From assembly GCA_958496175.1 (NCBI GenBank), contig OY292275.1, positions 40,129,701 to 40,193,700 of the forward strand: 64,000 bases of DNA, read 5' to 3'. This DNA comes from Sisyra terminalis (lineage: Eukaryota > Arthropoda > Insecta > Neuroptera > Sisyridae). Positions within the stretch are counted from its first letter, which is position 1. Each line of letters begins with the position of its first letter. Below are positions 23,103 to 35,150 of the stretch, piece by piece. The translations under genes were made by a program, and so were the position numbers. The notes below the pieces were generated by a model, which did no database searches, was not told the DNA's origin, and was given only the letters and a program-made list of their open reading frames with translations.

Positions 23103-26100
23103 TGTGGAAAATAAAAAATAACTTTGTAGCTTAATGTAAATTACCAAAGTATAAAATGAAAATACAGGTTTCATAGGATATATTTTAAGTTTCACTCTTT
23201 ATAACTAAATAAGAAATCATGAACAAAGAAAAATGTTTTTAAAATTAAATTTATACAAAAGAAACAGCGAAGCAAATTAATTGACACCTATCAACGTCAG
23301 TCAATCCTGCTTCGACTTGTGAGAATATAATTAAATATTAATATTTTTGGTCAAAAATTGAACAAATATATTAAATTTTTGCAGTTGATACTTATCTAAT
23401 TTTTGACAGCTTTTTCGTTGAATCCTAGATAAAGAAATATATTTTAAATCATGATTCGACTTTACTTTCTTTTAAAAGTTTTATATTATGGTATGATTAG
23501 TTAAATATTTTAACTCTTTCAACTTAGGAGTTAGGAAGTCAATTTCTGAACATGATTGACCCAAAATCCTCGACAAACCAACGCAAAGAAGGTCTCTAAA
23601 AATATGCCCAAAAGCACTGGAAATTATCCAGTCCAAGTTGCATCTTCGATCAGTTCTGATTGCTTTTCAACAAGAAACAACAATTCCGCTACAATACTAA
23701 ATACTCCTGCTGACGTTCATTTCATCCGGAAGATCACAATCAAATTTATTGTTATAAGAATTATTAATTTATTTAATAAAATGACTTATAATCTATTGAA
23801 ATCATTACCTAAATTAACTTAGATCCTCAATTTCATTTTATTACACACCAAACCTCTTCAAATTGGTGACTCTAAGGTGATCTGAGGGACGTAATCTTCT
23901 ACGAATATAATCCTTTTCAAACTTTCTTTTATGCTCATGAAAGTATCAGCCTATTAGGATAGCATTTTTTAGGACACAAAAGTCATCTTAAGAATGAATT
24001 AATACTTTTATTGATTAAACAGCAGTGTTTTTTTTTTTTAAATTTTGTAATTTTTGTATACATTTTTTTCCTAAGTAAAATTATTGTGTTGTTATTAAAA
24101 AAAATATCAGAAACAGGATGAAATTCAGCAAAAATTTGTGCTAGGCTTTAGGTATTAATAGCTACTCGATTTTACAGTATACCATCAGTTTTAAAGTATA
24201 CAAATATTATATTTGGTAGTTAGTTAAATTTAAAAATACGATAATTTAAAATTTTATTTTAAGATCATAAAACTTTCTTGTGCGCACGCACACGCGTACA
24301 GCTTAGAAGCAACACTATTTTAGGAATAATTAAAACTTTTATAAATCGTTTTTAAACTTTTTTTAATATTTTTTTAAATGATACATACTGATAGTTTAAT
24401 CTTTTTGTTATATCCTTCAAATAAAATTCCATCTCCCATAATATGATTAACTCTTTTCTCCAACAATGCCAACGATAAAGCTTTATAATATTTTAATTGA
24501 TTTTTTCAATTACTATTTTTAGTAGATCAGAAATTTTAATCCTCATTCTTTTTTTGTACTCTTTCATTTTATTCTATTTTTCTCAGACTTCGATAGTTTT
24601 TTTTTTATTATCAAATGAAAATATAAACTTAAAACTTATTTAAAAAATTTCAATTCATTTAAATAATAATTTATGTTGTTTTAATTATATAGTATTTTAT
24701 TTCTTTTTACGCAACATTAAAGCTTCATTTATGTTTCAAATTTTAAAAATTACGAAAACAAAACACAGTCATAGAAAAAACTTCTGCAGGAATTACATAG
24801 TCTGTATAAATATATAGAACATTATGTAGCTTACTGCAGTAAAATAGCGTGAAAAAGCTTGAAATGTAACGTGAGGTGTTAATTTTCAATTTTCCCTCAA
24901 ACAATTCAACACTTAATAATAACATTTTTGCACTTAATTATTTTTTAAAAATCATGAAATAAAATTCAAATGCTATAGGCACTTTTAATACGTAATAAAA
25001 TTATAGTTTGTGTAAGGTGTTTTTTTTTTCCTTTACTTTCATCAAACAAAAAATAAAGCTATGAACATAGTAAAACCATAAAATGTATTGTATTATCTTA
25101 AATGTTGAATGTTGAATATATACTTTTAGAAAACCCTTTAAAACTTAATCAGAGTTTTGCTTTTGAAACGCGTGGCAATAAATAACGGGGCTCTCAAATA
25201 ATAATGATATTATACGGAATTTTACAACCATGATTGAGTGATAAAATAAAATGGACGAATTAGATAGCTTTCAACTGCGTTCTACAATGTCATTATTTGA
25301 AAATTGGCTTATCAAATAATGAAATTGGAACAAATAAAGAAAAACGAGACCTGAATCGTAACTATCTCTTTATAATCGACTTGTAAAATAATTGTGAAAA
25401 AGGTGCAGATATTTTTATTTGCATTACGAAATATGTTTATTGAGTTTTACTATTATGTTTCTGCAGTGAATTGCTTGAAGTACTTAAAATTTTACCTTAT
25501 AAATTCATAACATTATTTTTCAATTTTTAAAATTGAATCCATAATTTAAATTTATGTATTACTATAGTGTAGAATATAATTATACTTTTTTTTTTTTTTA
25601 ATTAACTGGCGTTTGAAAAGTTAGTTATAGTATTCGTGTTTCAAATAAATTGAAACAAAAGCGTCGATATTTGGAATTAAAATTAATCAATTCGTTATTT
25701 CATCAAAAACATTCATTTTTAACAGGAAAATATTATAAGGCATTGAAATACAAATCCCGAACATTTACAGCATGCGAACAAAAAGCTTATAAAATCAAAT
25801 ACGAATTTATTGGAGGAAAAAAAATATTGGCTCCGGTAACGAGACCATTGTTTTTAAATTGTGTACATCAAACGCATCAATAACAATAATCGCTAAAAGT
25901 TTACATATTCAATTTTGGATTTCACGTTCCGTCACTCAGCGACCTACCAATACTCCCCGAGGATAAAAGGAAAACATCATTGTATAATATTTCATTTAAA
26001 CATATCTGGAGGTCACAGCGATTTTAAATGCATCCCAATATTTCAATCAAAAATGCTGTTTACATAGTCAGATTCAAAATATAGAATTTGCACTCATATA

Positions 26101-27665
26101 AATGCTAACAAATTACATTTTTAGCAATTTTCTGTTTTTATAGGACTGGTATGGTGTAGACATATTGATGGACAAAAAGGCAATGGAATGCAATTATGCA
26201 ATTAAATTCAATTTCATTATTAACTCAGAAATGTTTTCTATCAAAACCAATTGGAAATTTTTAAGGTAAGGTAAAAGTATTGAAACAGTATTAATCTAAA
26301 TCAAGTGGTTTTTAACCTTGTTGGAGATACTGACTCCCAATAGTTTCATTTGCACATTCACCAAACCATTTAAATATATTTTTTTCATTTTTCAAAAATC
26401 AAAACATTGATATATTTATACTTAGTCGAGGGTATGTTTTAACCTCCGCCAAGCCCACGAGCCTGACTCACCGAGCTTCTGGTGTTTAATTGAACCCAGG
26501 AGAAGAACCACAGCTCTAATCGATTTTTTCCACCTCTGTATTCTCAACTTTGTTCTTAATTTAATAAAATCTGATAACAGTATAAAGTAAGAAAATTTTA
26601 AAAACGATTTGATAAACTAAATGTAAGCACACAAGCCCCCCTAAGTGTTTTCAGACGCTTAGCAATTATATGAGTAACACAAAGATAAAATAATTCCTGA
26701 TTCATTTCCTATACCAATAATCAATTAACAAAACCTCAAATCAATTAATTTTTTCCGTATTTAATTAGTAATAAAACCTAAAGCTGTAAAATAAATTCTG
26801 AACTTACAACAAATGCCTACATAAATTAGAATGAAATAATTTCCAGCTTTACTCTGGCAAATATTCCTCACTTATACGTATACATATGTACCTCCCACAC
26901 AGTGCTACACGTAATTTGAATTTTGTTTGTCGCAAATTGAATTTTTCATGATTTTCATGAAATGTAATTTTTCCTGTGAAAATTTCTGAAAATTAGGGTG
27001 AACGGCTATGTGTAGTCTTTATTTATTAAATTTGAAAAGGGTTCAGTTTCATTGAAAGTTCCTATTAATTCTAATTATTTCATTAAAGAATTACAACGTG
27101 TGAAAATGTTGACGTTTCTACATGTGACGCCTGTTTTGAAGTTACTAATTGCCACTATTTATTAAATTTTTTTACAGGAAATTTAAGCAAAAACTTTTAA
27201 TCTATTATAACAAGGCTTACAATTCAATTCTAAATATCTACAATTTATGCTAAATATATATTTTTAAATGCTAAATTAAATTATAAAAAATGGCTCTAAA
27301 AATATAAAATTTTAATGAGCTTTTTTTTTTTGAAGTCTGATTAGCGTTATTTTCAAGAGAAACACATTTTTTAAATTCTATTTGGCCTGTGAAGGGGTAT
27401 TTAGTGAAATCAATTACTGTTAAATTTTGTCAAGTACCTCCACCTATTCAAGAATCTGCAAGCTCTAGCAAACGTTTTGAGTAAAGTACTTACATTACAG
27501 TGATAGAATGTTGTAGGAAAGCATTTCTACCGTAGTTAAAAGTGGTATTGACAGTCAAGTCATAGAATATGAGCAAAAGAAGATAGTTCTTCATTAGTTT
27601 GATAGGAGTCGCACACTGCTACGAATAAATTGATCGAATTAAAAAAAAAATGTTGAGTTGAAAAA
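23103..27665. other. AT-rich noncoding DNA
   Basis: No gene is supported here. Open frames at 23556-23822 and 25650-25883 (plus) have no motif I recognise, and I leave them uncalled. A purine-pyrimidine alternating tract lies at 24279-24300. A short GC-richer patch near 26430-26530 is unexplained. Confidence 0.45.
24279..24300. other. Alternating purine-pyrimidine (Z-DNA-prone) tract
   Basis: Twenty-two consecutive bases alternate pyrimidine and purine, rich in CG, CA and GT steps. That is unusual in this AT-rich context. Confidence 0.7.
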
Positions 27666-28027
27666 TACAGTAATTCCTCTGGCATCGGAAATGCCTGGCG
27701 CGGCATTTCCGTTCCCCAAAAACAGCGCACAATACAAAACCGCGCAAAGTGAGCCTTTTTTTGTATAAAAATGGGGGGAAGGCTCTAAATATTAGAAATT
27801 TTTCAAAAAAATAAATAAAAAATTGTTTTAAAACAGAAATCAGTACTGCATATTTGTATTAAAATCTTTAAAACATAAATAAAAATACAAACACTTATTT
27901 AAATTTTAAAAAAATATCAATAGGTATTAGTTTAGAGTATTTTGCGATAAAAAAGATTTTCTGTGGCAAAAAGAGATCGGTCGCTGCTATATTTTCTTGA
28001 GTTTTTTTGCTTATGAAAAAAAAATAG

Positions 28028-28039
28028 TTATCTTTGATA
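28028..28039. repeat. Target-site duplication of element B, left
   Basis: ttatctttgata here matches ttatcttagata at 28752-28763 with one difference. Confidence 0.6.
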
Positions 28040-28751
28040 AAGTAAATATTTCAGGTTATTAAATCAATTTTATTTTATTTTTTTTTCAATTCAACAACGT
28101 TTCGTCACATATCGTGACTTCCTCAGGCATCTAGTGCATCTAGTGCATAAAAATATAAACATATAAAAGATAAGTCAATATTCAATTTATTTCTTGAAAA
28201 TATAAATAAAATTCAATTAACACAAATGACAGTTCTATTATAATTGTAACAAAAGTTCAAATAATTAAATAAATGAACATTAGGGTCAATCAGCCCACCT
28301 ATGCAAGTTTACAGGCTACTATCGTTACTACTAATAATCGTAAGGGTCAAAATTACACTATATTTTAGTATACTTTTTACTTACTATTTTACTAGTAACT
28401 AGTAACTACTATTTTACGTTAGTCAGAGTGTAATTTCAACTTAAATAACAAATTGGAGTAAATGTTACAAACATTTTCTATGTCAGTTCAAAAATTTAAA
28501 CTTTTATTGATAAAAATATGTATTATCTCACTCACATTACGTTTATATCGTATCTGCTCCCTGTCCATTTATGTATGTTTGTCTTTGTTTGCAATATTTT
28601 TAAATATTAAATGCCTGAGGAAATCACGATATGAGACGAAATTATGGTGAATTGAAAAAAAAAACAATTAATTAAAATTGAATCAAAAAACCTGAAAAAT
28701 TTATTTTATCAATATTTATATGGGATCTGAGAATAATATACCATAATATGA
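28040..28751. mobile_element. Inverted-repeat element B (Penelope-like structure), nested in the MITE
   Basis: The left arm (about 28049-28130) and right arm (about 28611-28697) are inverted repeats. They share TTCAGGTT at the outer edge and CCTCAGGCAT at the inner edge. A one-sided tail of about 54 bp follows the right arm and contains GATCTGA, as does the tail of element A. A 12-bp near-exact duplication flanks the whole. The 480-bp interior is noncoding, with a small palindrome around actagtaactagt. The arms are homologous to those of element A but clearly diverged, so this is a second subfamily. The right arm has more changes than the left. Confidence 0.66.
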
Positions 28752-28763
28752 TTATCTTAGATA
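28752..28763. repeat. Target-site duplication of element B, right
   Basis: ttatcttagata, one mismatch from 28028-28039. Confidence 0.6.
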
Positions 28764-28895
28764 GTTTACCAGTTCTTTTCTTTCCCGTAAATATTTTTTT
28801 ATGAGAAGCCAAAGCACTTGATTAATTTCTGCCAAAATTTAAGCCCCACATGAACTCGTGCAATAGAAAACTACGCAGTGAGAGGAATTACTGTA

Positions 28896-30904
28896 TTAAG
28901 GTTCATATTTTCCTAATTATTCGAAATTGAAATTAAACTTATCATAAAGTTTACAATTGAGTCTGCTAATGAATCTTTAAAATGAAAACAATAATTTTGT
29001 GTGTGTTACCATACAAGCAAACTCATTGTTTCTGACAAATAGACAAATAGATATTTTTATTGGGGTTCTGAAAAATCATAGTACGGCTCTGTTTTCAGCA
29101 AATTTCATGCTACCAATTATAACAAGTTGAAACAACTAATGGTAAAGTGATTTTTTTATATCAGTTTGGCTACTATTATATCACCATACTATATTATTAC
29201 TATTATTACCTTCCCATAATTTTACCATACCATATTATTCCATTACCTTTTTAAAATTGCTTATCATGAATATTAAACTAATAAAATTTTCATCAGCTAT
29301 AAAAAATAAATTATAACACACAAACGTCAGTGAAATTGATTATCAGTTTCATTGATGGTTCTACTAGGTATTGCTGAAAATAAAATTGTTTTTTAGGTCA
29401 ATTAAATTGGTATATCCATTGCATAACTTCATCATGAAATATGTGATTTTTTTTTCAATTTATATGCAAGTATCTGAAAAAGTTCTAGTATTAAACAATC
29501 AAATGGTATCAGAATAAAAACTTTTGAAGATTTCATTAAAGTTAGTTTTCTGCCAAAATTTTTTCAAAAATATACAAATTTAAATTTCAAAAATAATAAA
29601 ATACGTTTTCATAATTCTTTTCAATATCATTCAAAGTTTTCTATTCAACAGCTCATATTTAAAATAAACTTAATGCATATTAAATGTACCTTCAGAATTC
29701 AATTCTTTTTTTTTTTCGAGGAAACTTACTATCATATTTCATTCCATAGGAAAGGCTTTGTTAGTTCCATATTGTTGTCAAGCTTTAAGTTATTGACAGA
29801 GTTGGATAAAACAAAATTTTTGTAAAGATATACTTGCATGCATATTCTATAAATTTATGTGTTCAAGTTGCAAAGGCTACACCTACTTACATCCTGTTTA
29901 CCATATCACTGATTTATGTATTTTGAATATATTTTTTTTAAATTCAATACTCAAACTTTTCCCTTGCAGCGCTTTTACAAAAAGGTGATGTTGACTCAAT
30001 CAAGTAGTGCTTTGAATTTAACTTAATGTTTTATATTAAATTTATGTTCAAAGAAAGTCTAAAAGCTTTTACACCCTAAATTTCAAAAATCATAACATCA
30101 AACTGATATTTTTGTTTTTTTAAAAAATCAACTTTTAAAATTTGTATCATGTGATCATATAATATTTTAAATTTAATACACATCAAAATAATAGGAATAA
30201 CGTTTGAAAACTAGATAGCTACACTAGCATTTAATCAAGGTTATTTTTAAGTCCTTTTTAAGAATTTTTTTTAAAAGGATGTGTAGCAATTTACAGACAA
30301 AAAAATTGTGCATTTATCATCATATATATTTGCAATATTTTCTATACTAATTCTATTTTAAGTAACGAAATTGTCACTTTTAAATGATAAGTATATAAGG
30401 AAAATTAGTATAGTTTTTATTATTTTCTAGATTATGATATGACTTGTAAGCATGTCTTTTACTGAGAGGTTAAAGCTTAGGGTGGCAAATTTTAAGCAGC
30501 ATAAAATGTTGAACTTAAAAATATCCAAAAACAAAATTAAATCTAAACAAACCATAACCCTATGTAAAAATACATTTTTCAATCAAATACATTCATAAAC
30601 GATGAAAAGATCATCTCTGCTAGGAATTTTTTGATGGTGGTAGTTGGGTCCCAATTGGAATTCTTTGTAGAAATTACAAATTGGAATGTCATGCAAAAAC
30701 TCAATCGGTCTTAACTGTCCATTTCCAGTTATGTTCTAAAGAGAAACCTAAGCTATTAAGGTTATTCTAGTCTGGGATATTAAAGAGAATTCCCTGAGAT
30801 GAAAGAAGAAAACTAAAACTAAATTAACGCGAATAAATACTCAAAATATTTTACTTTTTTATTAACCATTCCATTATCGACCATTTTTTTATATTTTATT
30901 GCTG
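28896..30904. other. AT-rich noncoding DNA
   Basis: No coding or RNA feature is visible. The stretch has only AT-rich sequence with poly-T runs. Confidence 0.5.
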
Positions 30905-31145
30905 GGTCTTCCCAGTTAAGTCCTTCTTGGCATCCAATTATAAAAAAACTAAAATCATTTTCCATTTTCACGGTGAAGTTTCCCATTTAAGTCTCACAGA
31001 AAATCTAATTAGGAAAAACTGGCAAACGATTTTTTTTCTCTTCATTTTCGATTTACTTATTTGGATCCCACATCATACCTAATTGGAAAAAACTAACGAT
31101 ATTGTTTTATTTTAAATAAAGGTTTCCCATTTGGATATGCAGTAG
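30905..31145. repeat. Degenerate tandem repeat, about 65-80-bp unit
   Basis: Related anchor words recur at about 30907 (cttcccagttaagtcc), 30978 (gtttcccatttaagtc), 31057 (acttatttggatccc) and 31122 (gtttcccatttggatatg). Between them lie related blocks such as taattaggaaaaact and taattggaaaaaact. The spacing is roughly 65-80 bp and copies are strongly diverged. The nearby ggtcccaattggaattc near 30648 may be a further degraded unit. Confidence 0.5.
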
Positions 31146-33230
31146 GATTCAACTGTTGTTTCTGTAATGAGCATGCCTTAATCAATAACATGCCAACAAT
31201 AGATACTTTCGGTAACCCCAAAGTAATTTCTTGTCGGAATATATAGTATTTCTTAGTAGAAATTTTATTTCATTTATAAGCTATGTCAGTGTTTCTCAAA
31301 ATAAGATCCGGAGAACCTTGGGGTTCTATAAGAAAAATTTGGGAATTCCACGAGACAAGTTGTCGTATGACAAAATAATCGTACGATAAACTATAATATT
31401 TTGATAAAAATGCATCAAACTATTAATGTAAATCATTAATTGTACATTTCTAATAAAAAAATAAATCCAATTTTCTTGATAAATGTATAATAATCTGCCT
31501 TCTATCTACTTGAGGTAAGGCAACTATAGTGTGCCATCCATTTATACAGTTCAGTTTTGTATACAGATACTAAATATTGTTTACAATTTTTATTTGATAT
31601 AGTTGTATTATTGAAATTTATATAGAAACTAAAATTTTTATTAATAAACAATTTATAAAATAATAATTTTCCTCCTACCTTGCTAAAGTCTAAGCAAATG
31701 AATTACAAAGGTCAACTAAAATTTACTTTTTTACTTTAAAAACTATTTTCACGAGATCTGAAAATAATTGGGTCATTGTGCAGTGCCCCAGACGTATTCA
31801 TTGTCAATGGATAGTTGAATCGCTGAATTATTCACGTTCAACAAATACATCAAATGTTCAATTTGCCCTGCAAAACTATGCTACGGTATTTACTTATATA
31901 CATACCTATCTGCAGATAATCGGTGCATTTATTTCCAACCGTGTCAGTTTACCTTTTTTATATTGGCTATTTTTTTTTATTTAAACCATTGCAGAAAAAA
32001 AGCATGAACATATCTTGCTAACAACGTAACTGAATAAAAACATGTTTATATTTTTCCTTTTATTTTTTATAAATAGAATTCCGATATAAAACAATATCAG
32101 GTAATAATAACATTTTCAAAATATTCCAATATCATAACATTTTCATGCATAATTAAACAATGTTTTTATCAATAATAAATTATGTGAGATACCCAAATAA
32201 ATGTTTATTTTTTCGAACCAATTCTGTGAAAACCAATTATTGAGCATTAAACTGTATATGCTATTTTAAGGACAAACAGCCTTAACATTTTTATTATGAT
32301 ATAAAACCACATGATTTATTAGATCGGAATTACAGATACACAAACGATTTGGTTTTGTCGCGTGATTTACGTGCATGTTCATTATTATGATATTATATGT
32401 TATTTTATATTTATACAAAAAAAAATATATGAATATATCTTCTGTATACCTCATATCCTTGTATTGTAAATTATACCTGAAAACAAGCAACACTTATAAG
32501 CCTATCATGCAAACTTAGCTCATTAATTTTCATCGTAAATCTCGGCAAATGCACCGAAACGTTTCATTCAAAAACCATTTTATAAATAATACTGGCTTAG
32601 AAATTGGGATAGCCATTAAAGAAACTTTGTGATTGAAATGCGAATAAATTCAAAAATACATGCTTCAGTTTTAGTTCTAGATAAATTTAGCCTAGTTCTA
32701 GATAATTATCTTTTTTGCGATGTGCGATGCCAAAACTTACTTTATGTGTTTAGTAAAGTTTGCTATGGAAAAAAAACATTTTCTAGCTAGATTAAGTTTT
32801 GAAGTTTGGAGTTTGTAATATACCTAGTTTATAGCTTGGTTGAGTTTGTACGCCTTAAAGCCAACATAAATTCAAACTTTTAAAATTGATAATTGCCTAC
32901 GATTAGACGATTTGTTTAATTACACTATAAATGCAAAGATATTTAATACTTTTATATTTTAACCATTATTTAACTTGAGAATGTTTTGAGAAACTATTGA
33001 GAATGTTTCAATAATATTAAATCAATTGACTAGATGATTCTAAATTGCTTTTTTTATCATTTATTTAATATAGTGGACAAATCTATTGTTCACAACTTTA
33101 GCATAAACAATACAATATCGGTTTGAATAATTCTGGATTTATTAAAATAATAAGAAAATTAAAACAGATATGCATAGCAATGAAATTGACATAATAATAG
33201 TATTTTTTTAGCATTTTTGTTTTCTGAAAT
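31146..33230. other. AT-rich noncoding DNA with a possible hAT left end
   Basis: CAGTGTTTCTCAAA at 31287 resembles the terminus of many hAT elements. A credible partner end with a matching 8-bp duplication was not found. The nearest candidate, near 32984, has no matching duplication. The rest is featureless. Confidence 0.4.
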
Positions 33231-33860
33231 TTCTGATTCCCTTTCCAGTGCTGCTTGTTCCTGTTGAGGTCCTACTGGTTAGGGTAGTTATTTTTTTAAC
33301 AGATTGAAAGTTTCATGTATTTCTTCTGTTTTTATTGGGCTTTAGTAGTTTTACTTTAAAAATATCCAGCCTGTAGTTGTTTTCTTATTTAGCAAAAATC
33401 TGACTGTTTTTTTTTCTTGTCGCCTCATTAACAATACTTAATCTCTTGTTATCTTTTTCAATATTTTCAAAAGTTTTTTCAGTTTCCCGCGTGGTCTCAT
33501 TCTTACCTTCAATGTCATCTATCGCTATCAAGGTTCATTCAAATAAAATATTTTATTCCTCGATTCAATAATTATATGATTCCAATTCGTCTTTTTCTCA
33601 TTTCTTGGGATCATCCAGTTTCTTTTTTAGAATAGTAAGTATGAATCCTTGTCCACATAAAATGTATCCCATGATGTTGCCGTTTCCTCTGGTCAGCATA
33701 ATTATTTCTTCTTTGCCTCCACGCTACGTTTCTATATTTGTGACTTAATTCATTCATATAACTCTTTTAATTCTTCTTTAATATAGTATTCCAATGCTCT
33801 CCAGATACTAGCTTTTTTGGTTTCATATGGTCCAGGTTTTGGATACATAAATTATCATTT
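33231..33860 (-). pseudogene. Retroelement ORF remnant, unclassified
   Basis: On the minus strand an open frame of about 50 codons ends at TAA (33385-33387). It reads TLIAIDDIEGKNETTRETEK and then a lysine/glutamate-rich stretch. Upstream (higher coordinates) the coding look continues in broken frames, for example KKKLDDPKK. A second copy of the TLxAID block occurs at 37315-37385 as TLTAIDNDKENNSTTQETK, which shows that the sequence is repetitive. The charged character is reminiscent of ORF1-type proteins, but I cannot name the family. Confidence 0.5.
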
Positions 33861-34271
33861 CACATATAGCACTTTAAGATCATTATTATCACTTTAAGAA
33901 TCATTATGCCTTGCTTAAAACTTAAGCCTCGTAATCTCTTGAAAGCAAAATATTGTATCGGAAAGTCTTTAAAACAATATAGATTCCACATTATAAGGGC
34001 TCTTTTATTAGATAGAAATAAACAACTTTTTGACAAAAAAAAAAAAGAAAACACCGTTTTAATTCTTAAATCACTTACAATTTTAACAATCACTTGTACT
34101 GGATACTTCACGAATGCATTATAACATCTATGAAGGCTGGCTTTGCCAATTCGTTATTAATGGGGCCTTACGTTTTCTCGAAACTGCAATATTTGGAGAA
34201 TTTAAGTATTGATACGATCGATACATAACGATATTCATTGTAAACCCTGTTTCTTCATAGCACTGGTCAGA

Positions 34272-34561
34272 GGAACAAAAAAAGTAGGTTAAGAGTTATA
34301 ATATTTTAGGCTAGGGATTTCACAGGTTCAATTTCTATAAACAGTTAAACTGTAAAAAAACATACCGATATGTAGATTTTCCATCTTTGGTGATGATGCA
34401 TCCCAAATATTTAAATTGAGCTACGTTTTTAGTGTATGTTATTTGCTTGCTTGATGTAGGGAAGTAAGGGAGTATTTGATTTAAGGCAGTATTTTTCCCT
34501 TTGATATATTCAAAGTTTTTGAATTTTCTACGTCTGTATCTTTTACATAAGTTCATGAGAG
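34272..34561 (-). repeat. Tandem duplication, unit 1 (RT-derived)
   Basis: The block starting gtaggttaagagttataatatttt is repeated downstream beginning near 34562. It includes the minus-strand RT-derived frame FKYLGCIITKDGKS. Unit 1 is complete, at about 289 bp. Confidence 0.75.
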
Positions 34562-35150
34562 CAACAGAAAAAAAAATAGGTTAAGAGTTAAAATATTTTG
34601 ACTTGGAAATCATCATCATTTCTATAAACAATTTAACTATTAAAAATACATACCGATACTTATATTTCCCATTTAGTAATGATGCATCCCAGAATTTTCT
34701 ACGTTTGTACCATTTACATTAGTTTATCCTGCGACAAATAAACACAGTCATAATTTAATCATAATTTGTAATTCTTTTTTTCTTTAAGTCAATAGTACCG
34801 GATCGTCAGCGTATATGATGGCTTTAACAGTTTCGTCCGCCCATTGTAAATTTTCCACATTTTATTAAATCTTCGTTTGTCAACCATACCGCAAATATGT
34901 TAAACAAAACAGGCGATGACAGAATCCTTCATGCACACTCATCTTCCTGTGCATTTGTTGTCTTCTCTTTTTATACGAATCATAACTTTCTGTTCCGTAT
35001 ACAGAAGTGAAATTAATTGTCAGTCTATCCAGTAGACGCTATTTTTTTGAAAGATATTCATCAGTTTTTTTTTCTTATTTATTTGATTAAAAACTTTCTA
35101 CCACACTTTCTGAAATGATTCTCTTTATTCGTCATTCCTTTTCTTTTTCT
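34310..35150 (-). pseudogene. RTE-like reverse-transcriptase relic
   Basis: Minus-strand blocks are readable in the expected order but in shifting frames. SPVLFNIFAVWLTNEDLIK (about 34915-34860) corresponds to the QGDxLSPxLFNI region. IIYADDPVLL (about 34825-34795) retains the catalytic YADD. QFKYLGCIITKDGKS (about 34435-34375) is the post-catalytic YLG block. Motif wording (SPVLFNI, FKYLGxxIxxDG) favours an RTE-like clade. Multiple stops and frameshifts and a tandem duplication in the 3' part make it nonfunctional. Confidence 0.72.
34562..34741 (-). repeat. Tandem duplication, unit 2 with internal deletion
   Basis: This copy begins ataggttaagagttaaaatatttt and follows unit 1 up to gatgcatccca. 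It then jumps directly to gaattttctacg, lacking about 115 bp that lie between these words in unit 1. Confidence 0.75.

Larger units (their letters stand above)
27668..28893. mobile_element. pogo/Tigger-like MITE
   Basis: The ends form the inverted repeat CAGTAATTCCTCT, and each end abuts a TA dinucleotide (27666-27667 and 28894-28895), the expected target duplication. The termini resemble those of Tigger/pogo elements (CAGT start). Just inside the left end is a GC-rich palindrome, ggaaatgcc and ggcatttcc around tggcgc. No transposase sequence is visible. The element is interrupted by the 712-bp inverted-repeat element B, so the original MITE was about 0.5 kb. Confidence 0.77.

Noticed and set aside
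31287..32998. Possible hAT element from CAGTGTTTCTCAAA to ttttgagaaactattg
   Set aside because: The right end mismatches the terminus and the flanking 8-mers (agctatgt and agaatgtt) do not agree. Only the left end is plausible.
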